Notes under the pieces: model-generated
What the model was told of the DNA's origin: nothing
Database searches by the model: none
The model's input: the letters and a program-made list of their open reading frames with translations, nothing else
Shown here: positions 53,750-62,163 of the stretch, piece by piece
Numbering within the stretch: position 1 is the stretch's first letter
Layout of the letters: every line of letters starts with the position of its first letter
Position numbers and translations under genes: made by a program
Source: Mycobacterium sp. GA-1841
GTDB lineage: Bacteria > Actinomycetota > Actinomycetes > Mycobacteriales > Mycobacteriaceae
Length of the DNA: 64,000 nucleotides
Reading direction: 5' to 3'
Assembly: GCF_001954135.1 (NCBI RefSeq)
Contig: NZ_MBEQ01000088.1
Span: 1 to 64,000 of the forward strand

Positions 53750-55063
53750 TCAGGCGCTGATCCAGTTTCCGTGGAACCCGTACGGAACGCGTTGCGGCAG
53801 TTTGATGGTCGCGACGGGCTTTCCGCTGAAGTCCGACGCATCGAGGATCACCAGATCGCTGCCGTCGCGCTCGGGGTTGTAGACGTAGCCCAGATACCAG
53901 CCGTTGCTCTCGTCGGCCGGGCCCGCCCCGGGGACGAACACCGCCTCTCCGGGTCCACCGGAGCCGAGCTCGTGACGGACACCTGCACCAGTGCGCAGGT
54001 CATAGCGGATCCAGGCTTTGTCCGCGACGGACACCGCGTACTTGGCAGGCAGACCGGCCAGCCGATCGTCGATGCGGGGGAACTCGACCCCGAGTTCGTC
54101 GAGCTGGCGTTCGCGGATGGTTCCGGCGGCCAGGTCGATCCGCCACTCCCACAGCTTGCCTTCGACATCGAAGCCACCGTCATTGCGCCACATCTCAGGG
54201 TATCGAACCGCCTGCAGCACAATCGAATTGCCGTCATCATGGGCGTTGGCGACGTGGAAAACGTAGCACGAGTCGATGTCGAACCAGCGGATCGAGGCGT
54301 CCGGATCGTCGCGACGCAGCACACCGAACCGGGCACCGTAGTCATCGCTCCAGCGGTAGGGCATGCCGCTTTCGCCCTCGGCCACCGCGACGTCCAGGTC
54401 GAACACCACCGGCAGATCCATGAAGATGACGTGGCTTGCCGTCATCGCGAAGTCGTGCATCATGGTGTGCGCCTTGACATCCACCGGTCGATTGACGATC
54501 AGGTCGCCGTTGGCGTCGGCCCGGTGGTAGGTGACGTAGGGCTCGAAGATGCTGCCGTAGGAGAAGAAGTGCAGCTCGCCGGTCGTCGGGCAGATCTTGG
54601 GATGCGCGGTCATCGAGTCGATGAGCTTGCCGCCGAAGTCGTAGGCGCCCACGGTTTCCAGGTCGTTGGTGATCTCGTAGGGCAGTGAGGACTCCACCAG
54701 CGCCAGGGTCTTGCCCGCGTGGTTGACGACGTGGGTGTTGGCGACGGAGGAGCGCAGGTTGCGGGTGCCGTCGTCGTTGTACAGCCGGAAGTCCTCGATG
54801 AAGCTGTCGGTGCACACCCAGCGGTTGCGGTACCACTTGGCCGCGCCGTTCTCGATGCGGACACCGTGGATCATTCCGTCGCCGGTGAACCAGTGCTGCC
54901 CCGCCTGGCGCGGGTTGGGCCCGTTTCGCAGGTACCAGCCGTCGAGTTCGGCGGGGATCGCGCCATCGACGGGCAGGTCGTATTCGGTGAGTTCGTCGGC
55001 GACGGGCGCGTAGTTACCGCGCCGGAAGAAGTCGGTTTGACCGATGGGCAGTGCGGAAGTCAT
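53750..55063 (-). CDS. Carotenoid cleavage oxygenase
   Basis: 437 residues, seven-bladed propeller family. Iron His ligands lie in MTAHPKIC, TMMHDFAM, CYVFHVANAHDD and PYGFHGNW. Typical N-terminal RNGPNPR and WFTGDGMIHGV. Cleaves carotenoids or related alkenes. ATG 55063; the longer frame upstream runs into the PadR gene and is rejected. Confidence 0.92.
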   Translation of the reverse strand: MTSALPIGQTDFFRRGNYAPVADELTEYDLPVDGAIPAELDGWYLRNGPNPRQAGQHWFTGDGMIHGVRIENGAAKWYRNRWVCTDSFIEDFRLYNDDGTRNLRSSVANTHVVNHAGKTLALVESSLPYEITNDLETVGAYDFGGKLIDSMTAHPKICPTTGELHFFSYGSIFEPYVTYHRADANGDLIVNRPVDVKAHTMMHDFAMTASHVIFMDLPVVFDLDVAVAEGESGMPYRWSDDYGARFGVLRRDDPDASIRWFDIDSCYVFHVANAHDDGNSIVLQAVRYPEMWRNDGGFDVEGKLWEWRIDLAAGTIRERQLDELGVEFPRIDDRLAGLPAKYAVSVADKAWIRYDLRTGAGVRHELGSGGPGEAVFVPGAGPADESNGWYLGYVYNPERDGSDLVILDASDFSGKPVATIKLPQRVPYGFHGNWISA

Positions 55064-55087
55064 GCATTCACGGTGACATTCCACAAC

Positions 55088-55114
55088 TGACATGTCAATA
55101 GTGAAATGTAGGCT
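55088..55114. promoter_or_regulatory. Shared regulatory region of the carotenoid oxygenase and PadR genes
   Basis: TGACATGTCA (55088-55097) is a perfect 10-bp palindrome; TAGGCT (55109-55114) lies 6 nt before the PadR ATG 55121 as a leaderless -10 box. PadR sites often read ATGT-N-ACAT, so the PadR protein may control both genes. Confidence 0.5.
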
Positions 55115-55120
55115 GCCCTC

Positions 55121-55636
55121 ATGAGTCTGCGGATGGCGACACTTGGCCTGTTGGCACAGCACCCGGGCAGCGGGTACGACCTGCTCAAGCGGTTCGAGAA
55201 ATCGATGGCCAACGTCTGGCCGGCCACCCAGAGCCAGCTGTACGGCGAGCTCAACAAGCTGGCCGACGCCGGCCTGATCGAGGTGTCGGCCATCGGACCA
55301 CGCGGCCGCAAGGAGTACCGGATCACGCCCGCCGGCCGCAGCGAACTGCAGCACTGGATCACCAACCCTGCCGACGACCCACCCGAGCGCAGCGCCGCCC
55401 TGCTGCGGCTGTTCCTGCTCGGCGAAATATCCCGGGATCAGGCACTCGCCCACCTCGAGGCAGTGGCCGCGCACGCCGACGCGGAAGTCGCACGCCTCAA
55501 AGAACTGGAGGCGTCCATCCCCTGGCCCGATGCCGACGACCTCTACGGGCACGCCGTCCTGGAATACGGCCTGCGCCTCAACACCATGCAGGCCCAGTGG
55601 GCCCGGTGGCTCACGAAGACTATCGACAAACGATAG
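55121..55636 (+). CDS. PadR-family transcriptional regulator
   Basis: 171 residues. Winged HTH SLRMATLGLLAQHPGSGYDL, VWPATQSQLYGELNKLADAG, RKEYRITPAGR; then a helical C-terminal domain (Vir_act_alpha_C type). Divergent from the carotenoid oxygenase and a likely regulator of it. Confidence 0.9.
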   Translation: MSLRMATLGLLAQHPGSGYDLLKRFEKSMANVWPATQSQLYGELNKLADAGLIEVSAIGPRGRKEYRITPAGRSELQHWITNPADDPPERSAALLRLFLLGEISRDQALAHLEAVAAHADAEVARLKELEASIPWPDADDLYGHAVLEYGLRLNTMQAQWARWLTKTIDKR

Positions 55637-55650
55637 ATCTCGATATATCG
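55621..55650. promoter_or_regulatory. Two palindromes upstream of the second PadR gene
   Basis: TATCG-N5-CGATA (55621-55635) and CGATATATCG (55641-55650) lie 57-86 bp before ATG 55707 and overlap the end of the first PadR gene. Likely autoregulatory operator. Confidence 0.45.
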
Positions 55651-55706
55651 TTGACGCATCGGAAGCGCGGACCGCGCTCCCCTACGACAACGAAGGAGTC
55701 ATTCCA

Positions 55707-56444
55707 ATGACCAACCCATTCAACCCACCAGGCGGCTTCGGATTCGTGCCCTTCGGCCGCGAAGAAGCCCGCGCCATGTTCCGCCAGGCTCGCACCGCCC
55801 GTCGCGATCTCCGTGACCAGATGCGCGCCCAGGCCCACGCCGCCCGCGAGCAGCGCGTCGATCCCACCTGCCAGGCCGGACCCGGATTCGAACCGCGCGG
55901 CGGCTTCGGCTTCGGCTTCGGTCCGGGCCCCTTCGGCGGCGGGCCTTTCGGCGGACCTTTCGGTGGCCCGCGGGGTCGCGGCGGCCGGGGTGGCCGACGG
56001 GGCCGACGCGGTGACGTCCGTGCGGCCATCCTGACCCTGCTGGCCGAGCGGCCCATGCACGGCTATGAGATGACGCAGGAGATCGCCGCCCGCAGCAACA
56101 ACCTGTGGAAGCCGAGCCCCGGCTCGGTGTACCCGACCTTGCAACTGCTGGTCGACGAGGGCCTGATCGTCCCGGCCGAAACCGAGGGCAGTAAGAAAAC
56201 TTTCGAGTTGACCGCAGAAGGCCGCCAGGCCGCCGCCGAGATCGACACCCCGCCGTGGGAGCAGATCTTGGCAGATCAGGAAGACGAGACCCCCGGCCAC
56301 CAGAACCTGCACGGGGCCGCTGCGCAACTGATGACGGCCGTCGGCCAGTCGGCCTATGCCGCCACCGAGGAACAGCGCCAACGCATCCTCGACATCGTCA
56401 ACAACGCGCGCCGCGAGATCTACCAGGTCCTGGCCGAGGAGTGA
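55707..56444 (+). CDS. PadR-family regulator with Gly/Phe-rich N-terminal extension
   Basis: 245 residues. The first 95 residues are low complexity: an Arg-rich helix (MFRQARTARRDLRDQMRAQA) and a Gly/Phe/Pro stretch (GGFGFGFGPGPFGGGPFGG) ending in GRGGRGGRRGRRGD. The PadR domain follows (VRAAILTLLAERPMHGYEMT, PSPGSVYPTLQLLVDEG). ATG 55707 has SD GAAGGAG. The tail could bind nucleic acid or condense. Confidence 0.88.
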   Translation: MTNPFNPPGGFGFVPFGREEARAMFRQARTARRDLRDQMRAQAHAAREQRVDPTCQAGPGFEPRGGFGFGFGPGPFGGGPFGGPFGGPRGRGGRGGRRGRRGDVRAAILTLLAERPMHGYEMTQEIAARSNNLWKPSPGSVYPTLQLLVDEGLIVPAETEGSKKTFELTAEGRQAAAEIDTPPWEQILADQEDETPGHQNLHGAAAQLMTAVGQSAYAATEEQRQRILDIVNNARREIYQVLAEE

Positions 56445-56452
56445 ACAGCCCG

Positions 56453-56458
56453 TAGGCT
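56453..56458 (+). promoter_or_regulatory. -10 box (TAGGCT) of the membrane protein at 56465
   Basis: TAGGCT followed by 6 nt and GTG 56465. Confidence 0.45.
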
Positions 56459-56464
56459 GCCCTC

Positions 56465-57148
56465 GTGGACAGTCTCGTCGCCGTCGTCGTTCCCGCGCTC
56501 GTCGCAGTATTGACCGCCGCCGGCGCCGTCATCGGACTCGAATTCCGCGATGTCGACGCCTACGAGCGCCGGCGCGGCATCTGGCAGTGGCTCCTGGTCC
56601 TGCTCGCCGCGGTCGCGACGATGGGCGCCACCGGTTCCGCGTCCGGTGTCGGCAGCCTGTGGCAGGCCGTCTTGATGGCGGTGGTCGCGGTGGCCGCCAT
56701 CGTGTTCGCCCACGTGATGTGGCGGCGTCGGGTTCCCGACGCCGAACCCAGGATCCAGGCCATCGCGACGGCTGCGGCCCTCTCGGCAGTCGTGGTGGTG
56801 GTGGGCTCGACTGCCCTCATCTACGTCCAGAACACGGGCTGCCGGCAGGTCGATCCGCTGGTGCAGTCCAGCCGGGCCAGTTCGGCCTTCGTCATGCCGG
56901 CGGTCGGCCCCAACCAGGGGCCGACGGTCGGTGACTACCAGGACTGGGCCAAGATCATCCGGGAACAGGCCGACCAGGTGACCAAGGGCGAGGCCGCCCA
57001 GCACGCCCAACGACTGGCCGAGGTAGCTGAGCAGATCGCCGACTCCGTGCGCACCAACAACACGGGTCGGCACTACGAACTGTCGGTCGAGTTCTACGAC
57101 GAACTCAAGCCGATCCTGACCAAATGCCAGATCCAGTTGACCGCCTAG
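56465..57148 (+). CDS. Membrane protein with four helices and an extracytoplasmic domain
   Basis: 227 residues. Membrane segments at about 4-25, 42-60, 66-84 and 98-120; then a soluble part with two Cys (NTGCRQVDP, LTKCQIQL) that could pair outside. I do not recognise the family. The stop TAG overlaps the glpK stop in one CTAG. Confidence 0.75.
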   Translation: MDSLVAVVVPALVAVLTAAGAVIGLEFRDVDAYERRRGIWQWLLVLLAAVATMGATGSASGVGSLWQAVLMAVVAVAAIVFAHVMWRRRVPDAEPRIQAIATAAALSAVVVVVGSTALIYVQNTGCRQVDPLVQSSRASSAFVMPAVGPNQGPTVGDYQDWAKIIREQADQVTKGEAAQHAQRLAEVAEQIADSVRTNNTGRHYELSVEFYDELKPILTKCQIQLTA

Positions 57149-58659
57149 ATCTCCACCCAATCCAGCGTGCGTTCAACGGCTTTGCGCCAGCCGGCATAGC
57201 CGGACTGCCGGGCCTCGTCATCCCATTGCGGGCTCCAACGCTGGCCTTCCTGCCAGTTCGTCCGTAGATCCTCCGGGCTCTCCCAGAACCCGACCGCGAG
57301 CCCGGCCGCATAGGCCGCGCCCAGTGCGGTGGTCTCGGCCACCACCGGCTTGACCACCTCGACACCCAGCACATCGGCCTGGATCTGCATGCACAGCGTG
57401 TTGGCGGTGATGCCGCCGTCGACCTTCAAAACCTCAAGGTGCACACCGGAATCGGCCTCCATGGCCTCCACCACGTCGCGGCTCTGATAACAGATCGCCT
57501 CGAGGGTGGCGCGGGCCAGATGCGCGTTGGTGTTGTACCGGGACAGCCCGACGATGACACCCCTGGCATCGGAGCGCCAGTACGGGGCGAACAGCCCGGA
57601 GAACGCGGGCACGAAGTACACGCCGCCGTTGTCGGTGACCTGCCGGGCCAGTGCCTCGCTCTGGGCCGCACCACTGATGATGCCCAGCTGATCCCGCAGC
57701 CACTGCACCGCCGAACCGGTCACCGCGATCGAACCCTCAAGGGCATAAACCGGTTTCGCGTCTCCGAATTGATAGCACACCGTGGTCAGCAGCCCGTTGT
57801 CCGAGCGCACGATCTTCTCACCGGTGTTGAGCAGGAGGAAATTGCCGGTGCCATAAGTGTTCTTGGCCTCACCGGGTGACAGGCAGACCTGCCCCACCAT
57901 GGCCGCCTGCTGGTCACCCAGGATGCCGGTCACCGGCACCTGCCCGGCCAGCGGTCCGTCGTCGCGGGTGATCCCGAACGACTCCGGATACGACGACGGC
58001 CTGATCTCGGGCAGCATCTGGCGCGGAATGTCGAAGAGCGACAACAGCTCGTCGTCCCAGTCCAGGGTTTCCAGGTTCATCAGCATGGTGCGGCTGGCGT
58101 TGGTGACGTCGGTGACGTGTAAGCCGCCGCGGTAGCCGCCGGTCAGATTCCAGGTCACCCAGCTGTCGGCGGTACCGAAGATGGCGTCACCGTTTTCCGC
58201 GTCGCGACGCACCCCGTCGACGTTCTCCAGGATCCATTGAATCTTGCCCCCGGAGAAGTACGTCGCGGGCGGCAGCCCGGCCTTGCGTCGGATCACGTCG
58301 CCGCGGCCGTCTCGGTCCAGGGCCGCCGCGATGCGGTCCGTGCGGGTGTCCTGCCAGACGATGGCGTTGTGGTACGGCCGGCCGGTGTGGCGATTCCACA
58401 CCAGCGTGGTCTCGCGCTGATTGGTGATGCCCAGCGCGGCCACGTCAACGGCGGACAGGTTGGTCTTGTTCAGTGCGGTCATGATCGCCGCCGCGGTGCG
58501 TTCCCAGATCTCGACCGGGTTGTGTTCCACCCACCCGGCTTTGGGCAGGATCTGCTCGTGTTCGAGCTGATGACGTCCCACCTCGGCCCCACTGTGATCG
58601 AAGATCATGCAGCGCGTGCTGGTGGTGCCCTGGTCGATCGCGGCTACGAAGTCGGCCAA
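57145..58659 (-). CDS. glpK: Glycerol kinase
   Basis: 504 residues, FGGY family. N-terminal AIDQGTTSTRCMIFDHSG, central GEAKNTYGTGNFLLLNTGE, and VLKVDGGITANTLCMQIQAD near the C-terminus. Makes glycerol 3-phosphate from glycerol and ATP. TTG 58659 is preceded by GGAGGAAAG. The 7-C tract that causes reversible glpK frameshifts in M. tuberculosis is not present. Confidence 0.97.
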   Translation of the reverse strand: MADFVAAIDQGTTSTRCMIFDHSGAEVGRHQLEHEQILPKAGWVEHNPVEIWERTAAAIMTALNKTNLSAVDVAALGITNQRETTLVWNRHTGRPYHNAIVWQDTRTDRIAAALDRDGRGDVIRRKAGLPPATYFSGGKIQWILENVDGVRRDAENGDAIFGTADSWVTWNLTGGYRGGLHVTDVTNASRTMLMNLETLDWDDELLSLFDIPRQMLPEIRPSSYPESFGITRDDGPLAGQVPVTGILGDQQAAMVGQVCLSPGEAKNTYGTGNFLLLNTGEKIVRSDNGLLTTVCYQFGDAKPVYALEGSIAVTGSAVQWLRDQLGIISGAAQSEALARQVTDNGGVYFVPAFSGLFAPYWRSDARGVIVGLSRYNTNAHLARATLEAICYQSRDVVEAMEADSGVHLEVLKVDGGITANTLCMQIQADVLGVEVVKPVVAETTALGAAYAAGLAVGFWESPEDLRTNWQEGQRWSPQWDDEARQSGYAGWRKAVERTLDWVEI

Positions 58660-58714
58660 CGTCTTTCCTCCATACAGGTAGAACTACTGTGCCGGGAACC
58701 TGTCGCAATCGTCC

Positions 58715-59482
58715 ATGATGGCCTACATGGACCGCGAGCCGACCGATATCGACCGGATGCCACGGGGCGGGTTCCGGGCGTCCTGCCTGGACCGGCTGCT
58801 GGAGACCGACCGGCAGGAATATCTGGACCGCGATGATGTCGACGTGTCGGTGAAACGCCAGGTGATCGGCGCCCTGGACTGGACCGGCCGGTTTTTCAAG
58901 AACCATCAACGGTTCGCCGGGATCGCCCTCGATCTCCTCGCCGACGTGCCCGATCCACGCATCCTCGAACTGGGTGCCGGCCATGGCCGGGTGTCCCGTC
59001 AACTGCTGGCCGATCACCCGACGGCCCGGGTCACGGTCACCGACGTCGATGCCGAGTCGGTGGCCCGCATCGCCGAAGGTGACGTCGGCAGCCATCCCCG
59101 CGCCGAGGTGCGGCAGATGGACGCCACCGCGATCGACGCCGCCGACGACAGCTATGACCTGGTGCTGTTCGCACTGTCCTTTCACCATCTGCGCCCGGCC
59201 CAGGCGGCGCGGGTGTTCGCCGAGGGCACGCGGGTGGCCGAGACGCTCCTGATCATCGACCTGCCGCGGCCGCCGGCACCGCTGCACCTGCTGCGGCTCG
59301 CCACGATGTTGCCCGCCGCCCTGGTCTTGCCGTTCGCCCACGACGGGGTGATCAGTTCACTGCGCACCTACAGTCCCTCGGCCCTGCGCACCCTGGCCCG
59401 CCACGCCGACCCGTCGATCGAGGTCCAACTGCGCGGCGGCCCGAATTCGCCGCAGATCGTCATCGCTCGCAGAAGCCGTTGA
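58715..59482 (+). CDS. Class I SAM-dependent methyltransferase
   Basis: 255 residues. SAM motif ILELGAGHGRVSRQLL, acidic TDVDAES, and DSYDLVLFALSFHHLRPAQA. A hydrophobic region (LATMLPAALVLPFAH) suggests a lipid substrate. The stop is 1 nt before the next gene, so a phospholipid head group or the pathway product is a reasonable target. Starts at 58715, 58718 or 58727 are possible. Confidence 0.85.
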   Translation: MMAYMDREPTDIDRMPRGGFRASCLDRLLETDRQEYLDRDDVDVSVKRQVIGALDWTGRFFKNHQRFAGIALDLLADVPDPRILELGAGHGRVSRQLLADHPTARVTVTDVDAESVARIAEGDVGSHPRAEVRQMDATAIDAADDSYDLVLFALSFHHLRPAQAARVFAEGTRVAETLLIIDLPRPPAPLHLLRLATMLPAALVLPFAHDGVISSLRTYSPSALRTLARHADPSIEVQLRGGPNSPQIVIARRSR

Positions 59483-59483
59483 C

Positions 59484-60065
59484 ATGCAAGGTCTTTACGC
59501 GCTCAAACCGTGGTACACCCGTCGCCTCGGCGGCATCGTCGACGCCGCGGTGGCGCGAGGCATCTCCCCCGACGTCTTCACCGTCGCCGGCGTGATCGCC
59601 GCGGCGGCCGCTGCCGTCGCCGTCGCCTACGGTTGGTGGCCGCTGGTGTTCGTGCTGCTGGGCGCGCGGTTGGCCGGTGCGAACCTCGACGGTGCGGTGG
59701 CCCGGGCCCGCGAGGTGAGCCGGCCGTGGGGATTCGTGCTCAACGAGATCGGTGACCGGACCTCGGACCTTCTGGTGTTCGCCGGGTTGACGGTGTGGGC
59801 CGCACGCACCGGCGGATCGGTCATCTGGGTGCTGGTGGCGGCACTGGCCGCGACCCTGCCGACGTTCGCCTCACTGGCTGCCGCGGGGGCGGGTGCGACA
59901 CGGCGCAACGGCGGTCCGTTCGGCAAAACCGAGCGGTGCCTGGCGATCGTGGTGGCCTGCGCGCTACCCGCGCTGCTGGGCTGGGTGTGTGCGGTGATCG
60001 TGACGGGTTCCGCGCTGACCATGGTGACCCGACTGCTCGGTACCCACCGCGAACTGGCCGTCTGA
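59484..60065 (+). CDS. CDP-alcohol phosphatidyltransferase-family membrane protein with altered motif
   Basis: 193 residues with about five or six membrane segments. The family motif D-x2-D-G-x2-A-R-x8-G-x3-D-x3-D is recognisable as ANLDGAVARAREVSRPWG plus FVLNEIGD, but the first Asp is Ala66 and the third is Asn87; D69 and D91 remain. It resembles E. coli YnbA-type proteins next to YnbB/CdsA-like partners. Activity is uncertain. Confidence 0.83.
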   Translation: MQGLYALKPWYTRRLGGIVDAAVARGISPDVFTVAGVIAAAAAAVAVAYGWWPLVFVLLGARLAGANLDGAVARAREVSRPWGFVLNEIGDRTSDLLVFAGLTVWAARTGGSVIWVLVAALAATLPTFASLAAAGAGATRRNGGPFGKTERCLAIVVACALPALLGWVCAVIVTGSALTMVTRLLGTHRELAV

Positions 60066-60970
60066 TGCTGGTCGACGAGTATCTGCGGCTGCTGCACTGG
60101 GACCGCAACCTGCCGTTGGTGATCGACTGGGGCCCGTTCGACATCCACATCGTCGGCCGGTCGGTGTTCTACCTGTGGGTCACGCTGATCATCCTGGCCC
60201 TGGCCGGCATCGCGGTATTCGCCTCCCGCAAGCGGGAATTGATCCAGAAGTGGACCACCTGGGTCCTGATCCTGCCGGTGGTCGGCATCCCGATCTGGCT
60301 GGGCCGCGGGCCGACGGCGATCCTGGCCGCGGTGCTGGCCGTCGTCGCCGTCACCGAGTATGCCCGCCTGGTCAAGCTCAACCGGGTCGACACCTCGGTG
60401 CTGCTCGGGCTGGCCGTGCTCTATCCGCTGACCGCGTGGCTGCATCCGACCTGGTTGGGTTTGGCCGCCATCGGCGTGCTGTTGTGCGCGTTGCCCGCGG
60501 TACTCGGCGGCGACGTCGCCGACGGCAGCCGCCGCGCCGCGTTCACCGGATTCGGTTCGGTGTGGATCTGTTGGTCACTGGCGCATCTGGTGATGTTGTG
60601 GGAGAACGCTTTTCTGGTCTGCTTCGCCGCTGCCGCCACCGATGTTGCCGCCTGGTGCGGCGGTAAAGGGTTGCGCCGCTTCGGCTGGGCCCGCCGGCCG
60701 CTGTCCCCGTTGAGCCCGAACAAGACCGTCGGCGGAATCGTCGGCGCGGTGCTCGGCGCGTTCCTGGTGCTGACGTTGTTGGGCACGATCTCGGTGGGCC
60801 TGCTCGTCGCGGTGGCGTTCGGCGGGGTGTTGGGCGACCTGTTGGAGTCGATGGTCAAACGCCAGGCCAACGTAAAGGACGCCGGCGACTGGCTGCCCGG
60901 GTTCGGTGGTCTGCTCGACCGCATCGACTCCCTGCTGTTGGTCCTGCCTCTGGCGTATCTGCTGTCATGA
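60065..60970 (+). CDS. CdsA-like phosphatidate cytidylyltransferase
   Basis: 301 residues, about eight membrane segments. The CDP-DAG synthase signature is present: SMVKRQANVKDAGDWLPG then FGGLLDRIDSLL, with Phe in place of the usual His of PGHGG. SPNKTVGGIVG matches the upstream motif. TGATG overlap with the previous gene. It would supply CDP-diacylglycerol or a related donor for the neighbouring transferase. Confidence 0.88.
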   Translation: MLVDEYLRLLHWDRNLPLVIDWGPFDIHIVGRSVFYLWVTLIILALAGIAVFASRKRELIQKWTTWVLILPVVGIPIWLGRGPTAILAAVLAVVAVTEYARLVKLNRVDTSVLLGLAVLYPLTAWLHPTWLGLAAIGVLLCALPAVLGGDVADGSRRAAFTGFGSVWICWSLAHLVMLWENAFLVCFAAAATDVAAWCGGKGLRRFGWARRPLSPLSPNKTVGGIVGAVLGAFLVLTLLGTISVGLLVAVAFGGVLGDLLESMVKRQANVKDAGDWLPGFGGLLDRIDSLLLVLPLAYLLS

Positions 60971-60993
60971 GCCCTGTCGTCATGAGCCCTGCT
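60964..60993. repeat. 15-bp tandem duplication at the start of the acyltransferase gene
   Basis: GTCATGAGCCCTGTC (60964-60978) and GTCATGAGCCCTGCT (60979-60993), followed by GTCATGA. It gives three consecutive in-frame ATG codons (60967, 60982, 60997). Confidence 0.85.
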
Positions 60994-62163
60994 GTCATGA
61001 AAATGGGCAGCCGGTTCCGGCATCACCTGTGGCGCGTGGCGTGCAGCCTGTCCGGCGGCCTGACCGTCACCGGGCGCTGGCAACATCCGGGCGGCTGCAT
61101 CGTCGTGGCCAATCACGGTTCGCATGCCGACACCGCCGCACTGCTGGCGGCATTGCCGCCCTCGGCGGCACCGGTGTTCGCCGCGGCCTCGGACTACTGG
61201 TTCGACGTGCCGGTGCGCCGCTTCCTGATCACCACGCTGGCCGGTGCGCTGCCCGTGCGCCGCACCGCGTCGAGCACCTACGCCGGGCTCCTTGAGGCGG
61301 TGCGGCCCGCCGTCGCGGCCGGTCGCGCCGTCGTCGTCTTCCCCGAAGGCACCCGCTCCCGAAACGGGGACATCGGCGAATTCCGGTCCGGGGCATTGCA
61401 TCTCGCCCGTGATTGCGGTGTGCCGGTGATCCCCGTCGCGCTGCTGGGCACCCGCGACGTCCTGCCCAAGAACGGCGCATTCCATCCGGGGCCCATGGAA
61501 GTCCGCCTCGGCGAGCCGGTCGACCCGAACACGCTCGATGCCACCGGGCTGCGTTCGGCGGTGGTATCAGACCGCGACGCGGCCCCGGTCCGCACCCGCA
61601 CCTCGCGGATCTGGGCAGCGGTGGCCCGCGTGATCGATACGCGGCTGAGCGTGCTGCTGGCGCTGCTGTGGGGTTTCGCCGAGGCGCTGAGTTGGCCGAT
61701 CATCGCCGAGATGGCGTTGATCACCTTGGCTGTGGCGGTCCCGCGCCGGGTGATGCCATGGGCGCTGGCGGTGACGGCCGGGTCGGTGCTGGGCGTGGTG
61801 ACCACAGCATGGTTGGCCGCTCGGGGCGTGTTGTTGCCGGCGCCGTGGACGACGGTCCGCATGGCCGCCACCGCCTATGAGCAGCTCGCCGCCGGCCCGC
61901 ACGCCATGTTGAACCAGGCGCTCTCCGGTGTGCCGGTGAAGGTGTACGCCCGCGCCGCCGGACTGCACGGGATCGACCTGTGGGCCTTGGCCGGCTGGAC
62001 CCTGATCGAGCGAGGGTGGCGAATCTGTCTGTGGGGGTTGGGGATCTGGTGGCTGGCCCGACTGCTGCACCCGTGGCTGCGGCGGTTCTACGGTACTTAC
62101 CTGGTGCTGGTCGGCATCGGGTTCGCGGTGGCGCTCAGCGCGATCGTCGCGGCCTGGTCGTGA
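60967..62163 (+). CDS. PlsC-type acyltransferase fused to a DedA/VTT-like membrane domain
   Basis: 398 residues. The acyltransferase domain (about 20-215) has VVANHGSHADTAA (NHxSxxD variant of HX4D) and VVFPEGTRSRNGDIG. The C-terminal half has several membrane segments with the DedA/VTT-like pattern: LLWGFAEALSWPIIAEMALI, then GSVLGVVTTAWLAARG and GVPVKVYARAAGLHGIDLW. Probably acylates a lysophospholipid or glycerol phosphate and may also move lipid. ATG 60967 overlaps the cdsA stop (ATGA). Confidence 0.83.
   Translation: MSPVVMSPAVMKMGSRFRHHLWRVACSLSGGLTVTGRWQHPGGCIVVANHGSHADTAALLAALPPSAAPVFAAASDYWFDVPVRRFLITTLAGALPVRRTASSTYAGLLEAVRPAVAAGRAVVVFPEGTRSRNGDIGEFRSGALHLARDCGVPVIPVALLGTRDVLPKNGAFHPGPMEVRLGEPVDPNTLDATGLRSAVVSDRDAAPVRTRTSRIWAAVARVIDTRLSVLLALLWGFAEALSWPIIAEMALITLAVAVPRRVMPWALAVTAGSVLGVVTTAWLAARGVLLPAPWTTVRMAATAYEQLAAGPHAMLNQALSGVPVKVYARAAGLHGIDLWALAGWTLIERGWRICLWGLGIWWLARLLHPWLRRFYGTYLVLVGIGFAVALSAIVAAWS

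Noticed and set aside
57145..58659. Possible phase-variable homopolymer in glpK as in M. tuberculosis
   Set aside because: I find no 7-C tract in the gene; the reading frame is intact.
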